This document shows, one piece after another, positions 33,172-42,629 of a stretch of DNA of 64,000 bases; position 1 is the stretch's first letter; each line of letters begins with the position of its first letter. The DNA comes from Tagaea sp965279565 (GTDB lineage: Bacteria > Pseudomonadota > Alphaproteobacteria > CACIAM-22H2). The stretch covers positions 3,100,001-3,164,000 of the forward strand of contig OZ257249.1 of NCBI GenBank assembly GCA_965279565.1. Direction: 5' to 3'. The notes under the pieces are model-generated. The model was given only the letters and a program-made list of their open reading frames with translations. It had not been told where the DNA came from and made no database searches. A program made the translations under genes and the position numbers.

Positions 33172-34899
33172 TCAGATCGCTGCGTCGGGTTCGGCGACGA
33201 CGCGCGGGGGCAGCAGGACGGTGAAGACACTGCCCTTGCCCGGCACGCTTTCCACGCCGACGGTTCCGCCGAGACGCTGCACGAGCTGGCGCGTCAGCGA
33301 CAGGCCGAGGCCAGTACCGCTGCGCCGGCTGACATGCGCGCTTTCCTTGCGCCAGAACGGTTCGAAGATGTGCCCGATGTCTTCGGGCGGAATGCCGTGG
33401 CCCTCGTCCTCGACGGCGATGCGCAGCCCGCCGTCGGGCAGTTGCGCGAAGCCGACGCGCACGGCGCCGTCGGCCCGGCAGAACTTGACCGCATTGCCGA
33501 CGAGATTGACCAGGATCTGGCGCAAGGCCCCCGTATCGCTGACGATGCGGGCCGGCTCGGACGGCGGCAGGGCGGACAGCTTCACGCGCCGTTCGACGGC
33601 GATGGGACGCATCATCTCGATCACGTCGCGCACGGCGACCTCCGCATAGATCGTCTCCGGCCGCAGGACCAGCCGGCGCGCCTCGATCGCGGCGAGGTCG
33701 AGAAGCTGGTCGACGACACCGAGCAGATGGCGGCCGGCGGTCAGCACGTCGGAGATGTAGTTGCGATAGCGCTCGGGCACGGGCCCGTAGACCTGCATCA
33801 CGACGAATTCGGAAAAGCCGATGATCGCGTTGAGCGGCGTGCGCAACTCGTGGCTGACATTGGCGAGGAATTCGCGCTTGGCGGCGTTCGCCGCCTCCGC
33901 TTCGATCAGGGCAGCGCGCACGCGGTCGGCTTCGCGCTCGCGCAGGGTGGTGAAGCGCATCACGAGGGCCGCCATCGCCGCGGCGAGGAACGTCGCGACG
34001 AAGCCGAAGATCAGGATGCGCGGCTTGCGCGCGTCGATCTTCGCTTCGATGTCGGCCTTGCGGAAACTCGCATAGACAAAGGCCCTGTGGCTGTCGATGC
34101 GCTTGAATGCAACGACGATCGGTTCCCCGCCGAAGCCGCTGCGGTTCTCGATGAGCCCGAATTCGCGCCGTTGGCCGGGCACGCCGGCATAGTGGTCGAT
34201 ATTGATCTGCCGTCCGACCATGCCTTCGCGGTCTGGGCTGCGGAACAGGACATGTCCGTCGTCGCGCACGATGCCGACAAGCCCGGGAGCAGAGACGAAC
34301 ACGTCGCGGAAGAGGTTGGCGAGCGGGGCGACCGGGATCGACGTGACGATATGGACGACGCCGAAGGCGTTGCGGCGTGCCTTCATCGCCAGCGGGATCG
34401 AGGCGACGCCGGTGTTGCGCGCGACGATCTGCGCGCCGATGCGGATTTCGCCGATCGGCCGGTCGTCGAGGGCGCGGATATATTCGCGGTCGGCGACATT
34501 GATCCCTTCGGTTCCGAAATGGCCGAACGGGATCATGTCGCCGACGGCGTCGAACAGGCGGATATTGACCGGGTTCTGGTGCCGGCGCTGGCGACGCTCG
34601 ACAAGTGCGGCGAGATCGGCAAGGTCCGCCGTGACCGGATGGTCGCCGAGCCAGCCATCGACCGTCTCGACGATGCTCTCGGCGGATTCGAGCGTGCGTC
34701 CGACCTGGGCCGCGAGCAGATCCTGCGCGCCGAGCAGTTCGGCGGTCGCGGCTTCGTAGGTGTCGCGACGGTCGGTGACGATCTGCCATAGCGCGACCGC
34801 CCAGATTCCGGCTGCGACGAGGATGGCAAAGCCGATCGCCGCGATGTTGGGCGATGCAAGCCGTTCGAGCAGGGAGACCTTGTCCGGACGCGGGTACAT
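33172..34899 (-). CDS. Membrane sensor histidine kinase (PleC/DivJ-like core)
   Basis: A 575-aa protein. Transmembrane helices at about 20-41 and 294-314 flank a roughly 250-residue periplasmic sensor of the Cache-like type (about 45-290). The transmitter has phospho-His350 in NVSHELRTPLNAIIGFSE, the dimerisation helices typical of PleC/DivJ, and an ATPase domain with N box LVNLVGNAVKF, DEGHGI and SGTGLGLSL. The start at 34899 is the first ATG before the first helix. An ATG at 34995 would add 32 residues. It is divergent from a PAS-domain gene and has no receiver gene beside it. Confidence 0.92.
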   Translation of the reverse strand: MYPRPDKVSLLERLASPNIAAIGFAILVAAGIWAVALWQIVTDRRDTYEAATAELLGAQDLLAAQVGRTLESAESIVETVDGWLGDHPVTADLADLAALVERRQRRHQNPVNIRLFDAVGDMIPFGHFGTEGINVADREYIRALDDRPIGEIRIGAQIVARNTGVASIPLAMKARRNAFGVVHIVTSIPVAPLANLFRDVFVSAPGLVGIVRDDGHVLFRSPDREGMVGRQINIDHYAGVPGQRREFGLIENRSGFGGEPIVVAFKRIDSHRAFVYASFRKADIEAKIDARKPRILIFGFVATFLAAAMAALVMRFTTLREREADRVRAALIEAEAANAAKREFLANVSHELRTPLNAIIGFSEFVVMQVYGPVPERYRNYISDVLTAGRHLLGVVDQLLDLAAIEARRLVLRPETIYAEVAVRDVIEMMRPIAVERRVKLSALPPSEPARIVSDTGALRQILVNLVGNAVKFCRADGAVRVGFAQLPDGGLRIAVEDEGHGIPPEDIGHIFEPFWRKESAHVSRRSGTGLGLSLTRQLVQRLGGTVGVESVPGKGSVFTVLLPPRVVAEPDAAI

Positions 34900-35098
34900 T
34901 TGTTCAATAACTACAGGCTGAAAGTTAACAACTCGTATTTCACCTAATATCTTGTTAAGATGAGATAATTTTAGATATTCCGTTTTTGCAGCCATAGGGG
35001 CCGGCGCAATGCCCCGCAAAATGTTCCGTCGATCCATGCCGCATGCGACCATGCGCCGGAACCACATAGATATCGTTGCCGTCGAGGTTGCCGTCCGA

Positions 35099-35611
35099 AT
35101 GGAAACGGGACCGACCGACCTGCTGCCCGACCAGGCGCGTGCCGTTCTCGGCCGCTGGCGCGAAGCGCGGGCGTCTGCGGACGGCGTGCCCGAAATCGTG
35201 GACTTCGCCCCGTTCCGGGTTCCGGCCGCCCTGCTGCCGTGGGCGATGACGCTGCGACGCACGGGGCCGGCATCGCTCGAATACCGGATCGTCGGTGAGG
35301 AGTTGGCGTTCCTCTACGGTTCGACCCCGCGCGGCCGGCACGTGCTCGACTACGCGCCGGAGAACTTCCGCAGTTCGCGCTACCGGATGATCCTGCAGTC
35401 GCTCGACACGAGCCGCGCCTTCTGGTTCCACGGCGACATGCTGTTCGCGAATTTCCGCGCCCATTTCGGAAGGCTCGGCCTGCCGATGCGCAGCGCCGAG
35501 GGCCAGGTCCTGCTGCTGCTCTATTTCCCGATCGGCGACCTGCCGGCGCAGCGCGCTGGCTATCTGAGATCGGAAGACCTCGTGCCCGACGACGTCGTCT
35601 GGATGGATTAG
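35099..35611 (+). CDS. PAS-domain protein (PAS_5 type)
   Basis: A 170-aa protein. From about residue 15 it reads as a single PAS_5-like domain: ARAVLGRWREARASADGVPE, ILPWAMTLRRTGPASLEYRIVGEE, GRHVLDYAPENFRS and VLLLYFPIGD near the end. PAS_5 proteins are widespread in alphaproteobacteria, and most have no known role. In-frame ATGs at 35009, 35024, 35051 and 35099 are possible; 35099 follows a GAGG element and gives the usual length. It is divergent from the histidine kinase, so it may share its promoter and signal (inference). Confidence 0.82.
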   Translation: METGPTDLLPDQARAVLGRWREARASADGVPEIVDFAPFRVPAALLPWAMTLRRTGPASLEYRIVGEELAFLYGSTPRGRHVLDYAPENFRSSRYRMILQSLDTSRAFWFHGDMLFANFRAHFGRLGLPMRSAEGQVLLLLYFPIGDLPAQRAGYLRSEDLVPDDVVWMD

Positions 35612-35627
35612 GCGGCGGAAGGGCGGT

Positions 35628-35701
35628 TGGCTGGGGGACTAGGATTCGAACCTAGACTAGCTGAGTCAGAGTCAGCGGTCCTACCGTTAGACGATCCCCC
35701 A
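35628..35701 (-). tRNA. tRNA-Gln (anticodon CTG)
   Basis: The minus strand folds as a tRNA. The acceptor stem is TGGGGGA with TCCCCCA, the D arm GTCTAACGGTAGGAC, the anticodon stem GCTGA/TCAGC with loop CTCTGAC (anticodon CTG at positions 34-36), and the T arm CTAGG-TTCGAAT-CCTAG. A G discriminator and an encoded CCA end the molecule. CTG pairs with CAG, so it decodes glutamine. A good promoter lies 27-55 bases upstream. Confidence 0.96.
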
Positions 35702-35727
35702 GCAGGGCCGTTCGGCGAGCGGGGTGT

Positions 35728-35756
35728 CGTATATCCCCGTTCGGCGTGCGCGTCAA
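35728..35756 (-). promoter_or_regulatory. Promoter of tRNA-Gln
   Basis: On the minus strand: -35 TTGACG (35756-35751), a 17-base spacer, -10 TATACG (35733-35728). The predicted start near 35721 gives a leader of about 20 bases before the tRNA 5' end at 35701. Confidence 0.75.
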
Positions 35757-35878
35757 TTCGAGGTGCCGGGGTGCGGATTGCGCGTGCTCGGATCGGGGTC
35801 TAGAGTGCTTGCCGAAAAGCGTTTTCGCCGGAAGCCGGGCTCGGGGGAGCCAGGGCTGGAGGCGATGGGGAGTTTGGC

Positions 35879-36895
35879 GTGGTCTACGCAGGCGCGCGTC
35901 GGCGCGATGACCGGCCGTCGCCGGAGTTCGGTCGGGTGGAGGACAGTCTGTTCGCCGCCCTCGATCTCGGCACCAACAACTGCCGCCTTCTCGTGGCGCG
36001 GCCGTCGCCGGACGGATTCCGCGTCGTCGACGCGTTTTCCCGGATCGTGCGGCTGGGCGAAGGGCTCTCGCGCGCCAATGTGCTGACCGAAGCCGCGATG
36101 CTGCGCTCGCTCGAAGCCCTGCAGGTCTGCGCGTCCAAGCTGCGCCGGCGCGACAATATCCGCTTCCGCGGCGTGGCGACCGAGGCGTGCCGGCGCGCGG
36201 ACAACGGCATGTCGTTCCTGTCGCGCGTGCGTGAGGAGACCGGCCTGCTGCTGGAGCCCATCGCACCCGCCGAGGAGGCCGATCTCGCACTTGCCGGCTG
36301 CGCGCCGCTGCTCGACACGTCGCGCCCGCACGCCATCGTCTTCGACATCGGCGGCGGCAGCACAGAGGTGATGTGGCTCGACCAGACGGAAACCGGCTGG
36401 CGGATCGTCGACTTCGTGTCGATGCCGTTCGGCGTGGTGCCGGTGTCCGAACGCTTCGGTCCCGGCGCCGTCGCCGACGAGCTTTACGAGGCCGTCGTGC
36501 TGGAGATCGCCGAAGCGCTCGCCGAACTCGACCGGCGCCATTCGATCGCGGCCCAGGTGGCGGCAGGAAACGTCGACATGCTCGGCACGTCGGGCACGGT
36601 CACGACGCTGTCCGGTCTCGCGATGGGGCTGCTGCGCTACCAGCGCGACCGCGTCGACGGTTCGACGCTGGAGTTCGACGCGATGCGCCGCCATTCGGCC
36701 GAGCTTGCAGCACAGGATTTCGAGACGCGCGCGCTGAACCCGTGCATCGGGCGCGAGCGGGCCGATCTTGTCGTCGCGGGTTGTGCTGTGCTCGAAGGGA
36801 TCTGCCGGCGTTGGCCGGTGGGCCAGCTTCGCGTGGCCGACCGCGGCCTGCGCGAGGGCATCCTGCTGGGCATGATGCGCGAGGCCGGCGTATGA
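35879..36895 (+). CDS. Ppx/GppA-family phosphatase
   Basis: A 338-aa protein of the ASKHA fold. Family members hydrolyse inorganic polyphosphate or guanosine pentaphosphate (pppGpp). Characteristic segments are ALDLGTNNCRLLVA, VFDIGGGSTEVMWL and DMLGTSGTVTTLSG. The start is GTG at 35879 after GGGGAG; no ATG fits well. The stop overlaps the rlmE ATG. The context with guaB and guaA fits a link to guanine nucleotide or ppGpp metabolism, but polyphosphate hydrolysis is equally possible. Confidence 0.92.
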   Translation: MVYAGARRRDDRPSPEFGRVEDSLFAALDLGTNNCRLLVARPSPDGFRVVDAFSRIVRLGEGLSRANVLTEAAMLRSLEALQVCASKLRRRDNIRFRGVATEACRRADNGMSFLSRVREETGLLLEPIAPAEEADLALAGCAPLLDTSRPHAIVFDIGGGSTEVMWLDQTETGWRIVDFVSMPFGVVPVSERFGPGAVADELYEAVVLEIAEALAELDRRHSIAAQVAAGNVDMLGTSGTVTTLSGLAMGLLRYQRDRVDGSTLEFDAMRRHSAELAAQDFETRALNPCIGRERADLVVAGCAVLEGICRRWPVGQLRVADRGLREGILLGMMREAGV

Positions 36896-37542
36896 CCGAA
36901 CGTCGCCTGCATGTGAAGCTGAAGACCGCGAAGGGCCGCTCGACCGCTTCGCAGCAGTGGATCTCGCGCCAGCTCAACGATCCCTATGTCGGCAAGGCGA
37001 TCGACCAGGGCTATCGCAGCCGGGCCGCGTTCAAGCTCATGGAGATCGACGACAAGTACAAGCTGCTGAAGAAGGGCACGCGCGTCGTCGATCTGGGTGC
37101 CGCCCCCGGCGGCTGGACGCAGGTCGCCGTCGAGCGCGGCTGCGGCATGGTCGTGGCCCTCGACATCCTCGAGATGGCGCCCATCGCAGGTGCCACCGTG
37201 CTGCAGGCCGACTTCCTCGATGCCAAGGCGCCCGCGAAGCTCGAAGCCGTGCTCGGCGGCAAGGTCGATGTCGTGCTGTCCGACATGGCGCCGTCCACGA
37301 CCGGCCATCGCGAGACCGACCACATGCGCATCGTCATCCTGGTCGAGGCGGCGATCGAGTTCATGGCCCACACGCTGCGCAAGGGCGGGGCGTTCGTGGC
37401 CAAGTTCCGCCAGGGGCCGGACGAGGTGAACATCTTCAAGGCGACCCAGACGCGCTTCAACAAGGTGGTCCGTGTCAAGCCGCCGGCCTCGCGATCCGAG
37501 TCGTCGGAGTTCTACATCGTCGCCATCGGCTTCAAGGGCTGA
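36892..37542 (+). CDS. rlmE: 23S rRNA 2'-O-methyltransferase RlmE
   Basis: A 216-aa FtsJ-type enzyme that methylates U2552 of the 23S rRNA A-loop. It has the basic N-terminus (RRLHVKLKTAKGRS), the SAM loop VVDLGAAPGGWTQVA, VLSDMAPSTTGHRETDH, and the catalytic-lysine strand AKFRQGPDE, followed by the conserved RVKPPASRSESSEFY ending. The length is standard. ATG at 36892 overlaps the upstream stop by four bases. The long open frame upstream of this ATG lies inside the ppx gene and is ignored. Confidence 0.96.
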   Translation: MTERRLHVKLKTAKGRSTASQQWISRQLNDPYVGKAIDQGYRSRAAFKLMEIDDKYKLLKKGTRVVDLGAAPGGWTQVAVERGCGMVVALDILEMAPIAGATVLQADFLDAKAPAKLEAVLGGKVDVVLSDMAPSTTGHRETDHMRIVILVEAAIEFMAHTLRKGGAFVAKFRQGPDEVNIFKATQTRFNKVVRVKPPASRSESSEFYIVAIGFKG

Positions 37543-37633
37543 AAAGGCAACGATTCCGGGCACCTCGAACGGGGTTCCCGCAGCCGCCCGACTGGTGTAT
37601 TGATGCGCGCCACTTCCCGACAACGGAGGCGGC

Positions 37634-39103
37634 ATGCAAATCCGCGACGCACTGACCTACGACGACGTCCTTCTGGAACCGGCCGCCTCGGCCGTCCTTC
37701 CCGGCGACGTGGATACGCGCACGCGCCTGACGCGCAACATCGAGCTGGGCATCCCGCTCGTCTCCTCCGCGATGGACACCGTCACCGAAAGCTCGCTCGC
37801 CATCGCGATGGCGCAGGCGGGCGGTCTAGGCGTCATCCACAAGAATTTCGATATCGAGGCGCAGGCGCACGAAGTGCGCAAGGTGAAGAAGTTCGAATCC
37901 GGCATGGTCGTCAATCCGCTGACGATCGGCCCGGACCAGACGCTGGCCGACGCACTGCAGGTCATGGCGTCCAACCACATCACCGGCCTGCCGGTCGTCG
38001 AACCGGGCACCAAGAAGCTGGTCGGCGTGCTGACCAACCGCGACGTGCGCTTCGCTTCCAACCCGCGCCAGAAAGTGCGCGAGCTGATGACGCACGAGCG
38101 TCTGGTCACGGTGAAGGAAGGCGTGTCGAAGGACGAGGCGAAGCGGCTGCTCCACCAGCACCGCATCGAGAAGCTGCTGGTCGTCGACGACGCGTATCGC
38201 TGCATCGGCCTGATCACGGTCAAGGACATCGAGAAGGCGCAGCGCTTCCCCAACGCGTCGAAGGACGAGAAGGGCCGCCTGCGCGTGGCCGCCGCGACCG
38301 GCGTGGGCGCCGCGGGGATCGCGCGCGCCGAGGCGCTGTTCGATGCACAAGTGGATATCGTCGTCGTCGACACCGCGCACGGCCACAGCCAGGGCGTGAT
38401 CGACACGGTCCGCCAGATCCGCAAGCTTTCCAACTACAGCCAGATCATCGCCGGCAACGTGGCCACATCGGAAGGCACCAAGGCGCTGATCGATGCCGGA
38501 GCCGACGCCATCAAGGTCGGCATCGGGCCGGGTGCCATCTGCACGACGCGCATCGTGGCCGGCGTGGGCATCCCGCAGCTCACCGCACTGCTCGATTGCG
38601 TGGAAGCGGCGAAACCCGCCGGCGTTCCGGTGATCGCCGACGGCGGCATCAAGTATTCGGGCGATCTCGCCAAGGCGATCGCGGCGGGTGCCGAGTGCGC
38701 GATGATCGGCTCGCTGTTCGCGGGCACCGACGAAGCGCCGGGCGACGTGTTCCTCTACCAGGGCCGCTCGTACAAGTCGTTCCGCGGCATGGGCTCCGTC
38801 GGGGCGATGGCGCGCGGCTCGGCCGACCGGTATTTCCAGCAGGAGATCAAGGATTCGCTGAAGCTGGTGCCCGAGGGCATCGAGGGGCGCGTTCCCTACA
38901 AGGGGCCGGTGGGTGCGGTCATCCACCAGCTCGTCGGCGGGCTGCGCGCGTCGATGGGCTATACCGGCAGCCGCACGCTGGCCGACATGGTGCGCAACGC
39001 GCGCTTCGTGAAGATCACCAGTGCGGGCCTGCGCGAAAGCCACGTCCACGACGTGACGATGGAGCGCGAAGCGCCAAACTACAGCGGCGGCCCCGGCGTA
39101 TGA
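37634..39103 (+). CDS. guaB: Inosine-5'-monophosphate dehydrogenase
   Basis: A 489-aa enzyme of the (beta/alpha)8-barrel class that oxidises IMP to XMP, the first committed step of GMP synthesis. The catalytic loop GPGAICTTR has Cys303. Two CBS domains occupy about residues 95-205. The N-terminus (DALTYDDVLLEPAASAVLP) and YQGRSYKSFRGMGSVGAM are family-defining. The stop overlaps the rsmB start. It is 91 bases after rlmE, the only spacer in this group long enough for a separate promoter. A ribosome-binding site (GGAGG) precedes the ATG. Confidence 0.98.
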   Translation: MQIRDALTYDDVLLEPAASAVLPGDVDTRTRLTRNIELGIPLVSSAMDTVTESSLAIAMAQAGGLGVIHKNFDIEAQAHEVRKVKKFESGMVVNPLTIGPDQTLADALQVMASNHITGLPVVEPGTKKLVGVLTNRDVRFASNPRQKVRELMTHERLVTVKEGVSKDEAKRLLHQHRIEKLLVVDDAYRCIGLITVKDIEKAQRFPNASKDEKGRLRVAAATGVGAAGIARAEALFDAQVDIVVVDTAHGHSQGVIDTVRQIRKLSNYSQIIAGNVATSEGTKALIDAGADAIKVGIGPGAICTTRIVAGVGIPQLTALLDCVEAAKPAGVPVIADGGIKYSGDLAKAIAAGAECAMIGSLFAGTDEAPGDVFLYQGRSYKSFRGMGSVGAMARGSADRYFQQEIKDSLKLVPEGIEGRVPYKGPVGAVIHQLVGGLRASMGYTGSRTLADMVRNARFVKITSAGLRESHVHDVTMEREAPNYSGGPGV

Positions 39104-40425
39104 CGCCCGGCGGGCGCGCGGCCGCGGCGATCGAAATCCTCGACAAGGTCATCGCGGACCGCACGCCGGCCGACCGGCTCGCCAACGACTATTTCCGTTC
39201 GCGCCGCTATATCGGCTCGAAGGACCGCACCGCCGTACAGGCCATCGTCTATGGCTGCCTGCGCCATCGCGCCCAGCTCGAATGGTGGCTCGCCCGCATC
39301 CGCGACGGGGCACGGCGCGAGCCTTTCGCCCCCAACGGCCGGGCGTGGGCGATCGCGTATCTGGCGATCCTGCAGAAGGTGCCGCCGGAGAAGATCGCGA
39401 CGACATTCTCGGGCGAAAACTACGACCCGCCGCCGCTGTCGCGCGGCGAGCTTGCGGCGGCCGAAGCGCTGTCCGGCCGCTCGATCGAGCATCCCGACCA
39501 GCCCGAGGCCGTGCGCGCCAACGTGCCGGCCTGGATTCTCGGAAGGCTGCGCCAGCGCTTCGGCGAGGATCATCTGCGCGAGATGGCGGCCTTCACGGAA
39601 GAAGCGCCGCTCGACCTGCGCACGAACATCCTGAAGACCGACCGCAAGAAGCTGCGCGCCCTCCTTGCCGGGATCGGCATCGAGACCGAGCCCACGCGCC
39701 TGTCGCCGTGGGGCCTGCGTGCCGCCACGCGCGCGGCCCTGATGGCGAGTGCCCCCTACAAGGAAGGCCTCGTCGAGGTGCAGGACGAAGGCTCGCAACT
39801 CGTCGCGTTGCTCGCGGGTGCGGAGCCGGGCATGCGCGTGTGCGATTTCTGCGCAGGCGCCGGCGGCAAGACGCTCGCCATCGCCGCGACGATGGGCAAC
39901 AAGGGCCAGATTTCCGCGTGCGACGTGTCGGCCAAGCGGCTGGAGGCTTCGGGCCAGCGCATGCGCCGCGCCGGCGTGTTCAATGTCGAGCGCACGACGC
40001 TGTCGGACGAGCGCGACAACTGGGTCAAGAAGCACAAGGCGGCGTTCGACCGCGTGCTCGTGGATGCGCCCTGTACCGGGACGGGCACGTGGCGGCGCAA
40101 TCCAGACGCGCGCTGGACGCTGCGCGAGGAAGAGATCGCCGAGCTCGTCGACAAGCAGAAGCGCATCCTCGAGAGTGCCGCGCGCCTCGTGAAGCCGGGC
40201 GGGCGGCTGGTCTACGCGACCTGCTCGCTGCTGGCGGAAGAGAACGAGATGCAGGCCGACGCCTTCGCCGCCGCGAACCCGGATTTCGCCGTGCTCCCCG
40301 TGCCCGAGCTGTGGGCGAAGCTGTCGCCGGCCCCGTGCCCGACGGCGGGGCCGTACCTGCTGCTCAATCCGGCGCGCGACCGGACGGACGGATTCTTCGT
40401 CGCCGCATTCCGGCGGAGCGGCTAG
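39100..40425 (+). CDS. rsmB: 16S rRNA m5C methyltransferase (RsmB/NSUN family)
   Basis: A 441-aa enzyme with an N-terminal NusB-like helical region (about 1-150) and a C-terminal SAM-dependent methyltransferase. The SAM loop is VCDFCAGAGGKTLAIA, and the two catalytic cysteines are in DAPCTGTGTWRRNPDARW and ATCSLLAEENE. The family methylates C5 of 16S rRNA cytosine (C967 for RsmB). The ATG at 39100 overlaps guaB's stop by four bases. The exact site cannot be inferred from sequence alone, and RsmF or RlmI-type activity would be alternatives. Confidence 0.9.
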   Translation: MTPGGRAAAAIEILDKVIADRTPADRLANDYFRSRRYIGSKDRTAVQAIVYGCLRHRAQLEWWLARIRDGARREPFAPNGRAWAIAYLAILQKVPPEKIATTFSGENYDPPPLSRGELAAAEALSGRSIEHPDQPEAVRANVPAWILGRLRQRFGEDHLREMAAFTEEAPLDLRTNILKTDRKKLRALLAGIGIETEPTRLSPWGLRAATRAALMASAPYKEGLVEVQDEGSQLVALLAGAEPGMRVCDFCAGAGGKTLAIAATMGNKGQISACDVSAKRLEASGQRMRRAGVFNVERTTLSDERDNWVKKHKAAFDRVLVDAPCTGTGTWRRNPDARWTLREEEIAELVDKQKRILESAARLVKPGGRLVYATCSLLAEENEMQADAFAAANPDFAVLPVPELWAKLSPAPCPTAGPYLLLNPARDRTDGFFVAAFRRSG

Positions 40426-40438
40426 GGTTACTCCCACG

Positions 40439-41035
40439 ATGACGGTCCAGCTCCTCAAATCCACGATCGCCCACGCAAGGGGGATCGCGCGCGTCTATGT
40501 CGACGCTTGGCGCACGACCTATGCGGGGCTGCTGCCGGCGCGCGCGTTGACGGGCATGTCGTACGACCGCCAGACGGTCGAATGGGCGCACCAGATCCGC
40601 CACAAGGGGCTGCACTGCCCGATCCTCGTCGCGTTCGACGACAAGGCGGGGGTCGTCGGCATGACCAGCTTCGGCAAGTCGCGCATCGAGGACCGGCCGG
40701 CCTCCGCCCCGTTCCTCAGCGGCAATCCCGATTTCGGGTCGGGCGAGGTGTTCACGCTCTATGTCCATCCCGACCACCAGGACCGGGGCATCGGCCGCCA
40801 GCTGATGGGGGCGGCGTTCGCGGGCCTGCGCGAACGCGGGCTCGCCAAGGCCTATGTCTGGGTGCTCGACAGCAATCCGGCCCGGTATTTCTACGAGCGG
40901 ATGGGTGGGCGCTACATCGCCGACCGCGACGAGGACCTGTGGGGCGTGGCGGTCTCGCAGGTGGCCTACGGATGGCCGGATCTGGCGGCCGCACAGTCGC
41001 GTCTGGGCCTTGTCCGCCAGTCGCGTTTCGGTTAG
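40439..41035 (+). CDS. GNAT-family N-acetyltransferase
   Basis: A 198-aa protein with the GNAT core: the acceptor strand ARVYVDAWRTTYAGLLP, LYVHPDHQDRGIGRQLMGAA (the acetyl-CoA pyrophosphate loop with QDRGIG) and VLDSNPARYFYERMGG. The substrate is unknown. It sits between rsmB and guaA and is probably co-transcribed with them, but a link to GMP synthesis is not evident. Confidence 0.92.
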   Translation: MTVQLLKSTIAHARGIARVYVDAWRTTYAGLLPARALTGMSYDRQTVEWAHQIRHKGLHCPILVAFDDKAGVVGMTSFGKSRIEDRPASAPFLSGNPDFGSGEVFTLYVHPDHQDRGIGRQLMGAAFAGLRERGLAKAYVWVLDSNPARYFYERMGGRYIADRDEDLWGVAVSQVAYGWPDLAAAQSRLGLVRQSRFG

Positions 41036-41068
41036 TCAACTCGATCTCTTTCGCAAGGGTGGCGCGCA

Positions 41069-42616
41069 TTGTCTGACAAGGTCCTGATCCTCGATTTCGG
41101 CAGCCAGGTCACCCAGCTCATCGCGCGCCGCGTGCGCGAAAGCGGCGTCTACTGCGAGATCCTCCCCTTCAACGCGCCGGAAGAACGGCTCAAGGCCTAT
41201 GGTGCGGACGCCATCATCCTGTCCGGCGGGCCCGCCTCGGTCACCGAGAGCGACACGCCGCGTGCCCCGCAATACGTGTTCGAGGCCGGCGTGCCCGTGC
41301 TCGGCATCTGCTACGGCCAGCAGACGATGTGCGCCCAGCTCGGCGGCAAGGTCGAGGGCGGCCACCACCGCGAGTTCGGCAAGGCCTTCATCGACATCTT
41401 CCAGGACTGCACGCTGTTCGACGGCGTGTGGCCCAAGGGCACGCGCGAGCAGGTGTGGATGAGCCACGGCGACCGCGTCGTCTCGCTGCCGCCCGGCTTC
41501 CGCACGGTCGCCACCAGCGACGGGGCACCCTTCGCCGCCATCGCCGACGACACGCGCCGCTTCTACGGCGTGCAGTTCCATCCCGAAGTCGTGCACACCC
41601 CGCACGGGGCCGCTCTGCTGAAGAACTTCACGACGCGCGTCGCCGGCCTCAAGGGCGACTGGACGATGGCGCATTTCCGCAAGCACGCGATCGAGAAGAT
41701 CCGCAAGCAGGTCGGCAAGGGCAGGGTGATCTGCGGCCTGTCGGGCGGTGTCGACTCCTCCGTCGCGGCAGTACTCCTGCACGAGGCGATCGGCGACCAG
41801 CTCACCTGCATCCTCGTCGATCACGGGCTGATGCGCATGGGCGAGGCCGACCAGGTGGTCGAGCTGTTCCGCGGCCACTACAACATCCCGCTCGTCCACC
41901 GCAACGCGCAGCAGGATTTCCTCGGCAAGCTCGACGGCGTCAGCGACCCCGAGAAGAAGCGCAAGATCATCGGCGCCACCTTCATCGACGTGTTCGAGGA
42001 AGAGGCGAAGAAGGTCGGCGGTGCCGATTTCCTGGCACAGGGCACGCTCTATCCCGACGTGATCGAGAGCGTGTCGTTCACCGGCGGCCCGTCGGTGACG
42101 ATCAAGTCGCACCACAACGTGGGCGGATTGCCCGAGCGCATGCGCATGAAGCTCGTCGAGCCGCTGCGCGAACTCTTCAAGGACGAGGTGCGTGCACTCG
42201 GCCGCGAACTCGGCCTGCCGGAATCGCTCGTCGGCCGCCACCCGTTCCCGGGTCCCGGCCTCGCCATCCGCCTGCCCGGCGAGATCACGGGCGAGAAGCT
42301 CGACATCCTGCGCAAGGCCGACGCGGTCTATCTCGACGAGATCCGCAAGGCCGGCCTCTACGACAAGATCTGGCAGGCCTTCGCGGTGCTGCTGCCGGTG
42401 AAGACCGTCGGCGTGATGGGCGACGCGCGCTCCTACGATTACGTCTGCGCGCTGCGCGCCGTGACGTCGACCGACGGCATGACGGCCGAATCCTATCCGT
42501 TCGAACACGCGTTCCTTGCCGGCGTGTGCACGCGCATCATCAACGAGGTGCGCGGCATCAACCGCGTGGTCTACGACGTGACGTCGAAGCCGCCGGGGAC
42601 GATCGAGTGGGAGTGA
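41069..42616 (+). CDS. guaA: GMP synthase (glutamine-hydrolysing)
   Basis: A 515-aa enzyme that amidates XMP to GMP. The N-terminal class I glutaminase domain has nucleophile Cys81 in GICYGQQTM and the His/Glu of FHPEV. The ATP pyrophosphatase domain has the P loop GLSGGVDSS. The C-terminus IEWE is typical. TTG at 41069 is the start: it follows an AAGGGTGG ribosome-binding site and is directly before KVLILDFGSQ, the usual start of this family. It completes the ppx-rlmE-guaB-rsmB-GNAT-guaA series. Confidence 0.97.
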   Translation: MSDKVLILDFGSQVTQLIARRVRESGVYCEILPFNAPEERLKAYGADAIILSGGPASVTESDTPRAPQYVFEAGVPVLGICYGQQTMCAQLGGKVEGGHHREFGKAFIDIFQDCTLFDGVWPKGTREQVWMSHGDRVVSLPPGFRTVATSDGAPFAAIADDTRRFYGVQFHPEVVHTPHGAALLKNFTTRVAGLKGDWTMAHFRKHAIEKIRKQVGKGRVICGLSGGVDSSVAAVLLHEAIGDQLTCILVDHGLMRMGEADQVVELFRGHYNIPLVHRNAQQDFLGKLDGVSDPEKKRKIIGATFIDVFEEEAKKVGGADFLAQGTLYPDVIESVSFTGGPSVTIKSHHNVGGLPERMRMKLVEPLRELFKDEVRALGRELGLPESLVGRHPFPGPGLAIRLPGEITGEKLDILRKADAVYLDEIRKAGLYDKIWQAFAVLLPVKTVGVMGDARSYDYVCALRAVTSTDGMTAESYPFEHAFLAGVCTRIINEVRGINRVVYDVTSKPPGTIEWE

Positions 42617-42629
42617 AGCCCGCGCGCGG

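Noticed and set aside
32578..34791. Long plus-strand frame across the methyltransferase and histidine kinase
   Set aside because: Antisense to two genes with clear SAM-binding and phospho-His motifs; low-quality Arg/Asp-rich sequence.
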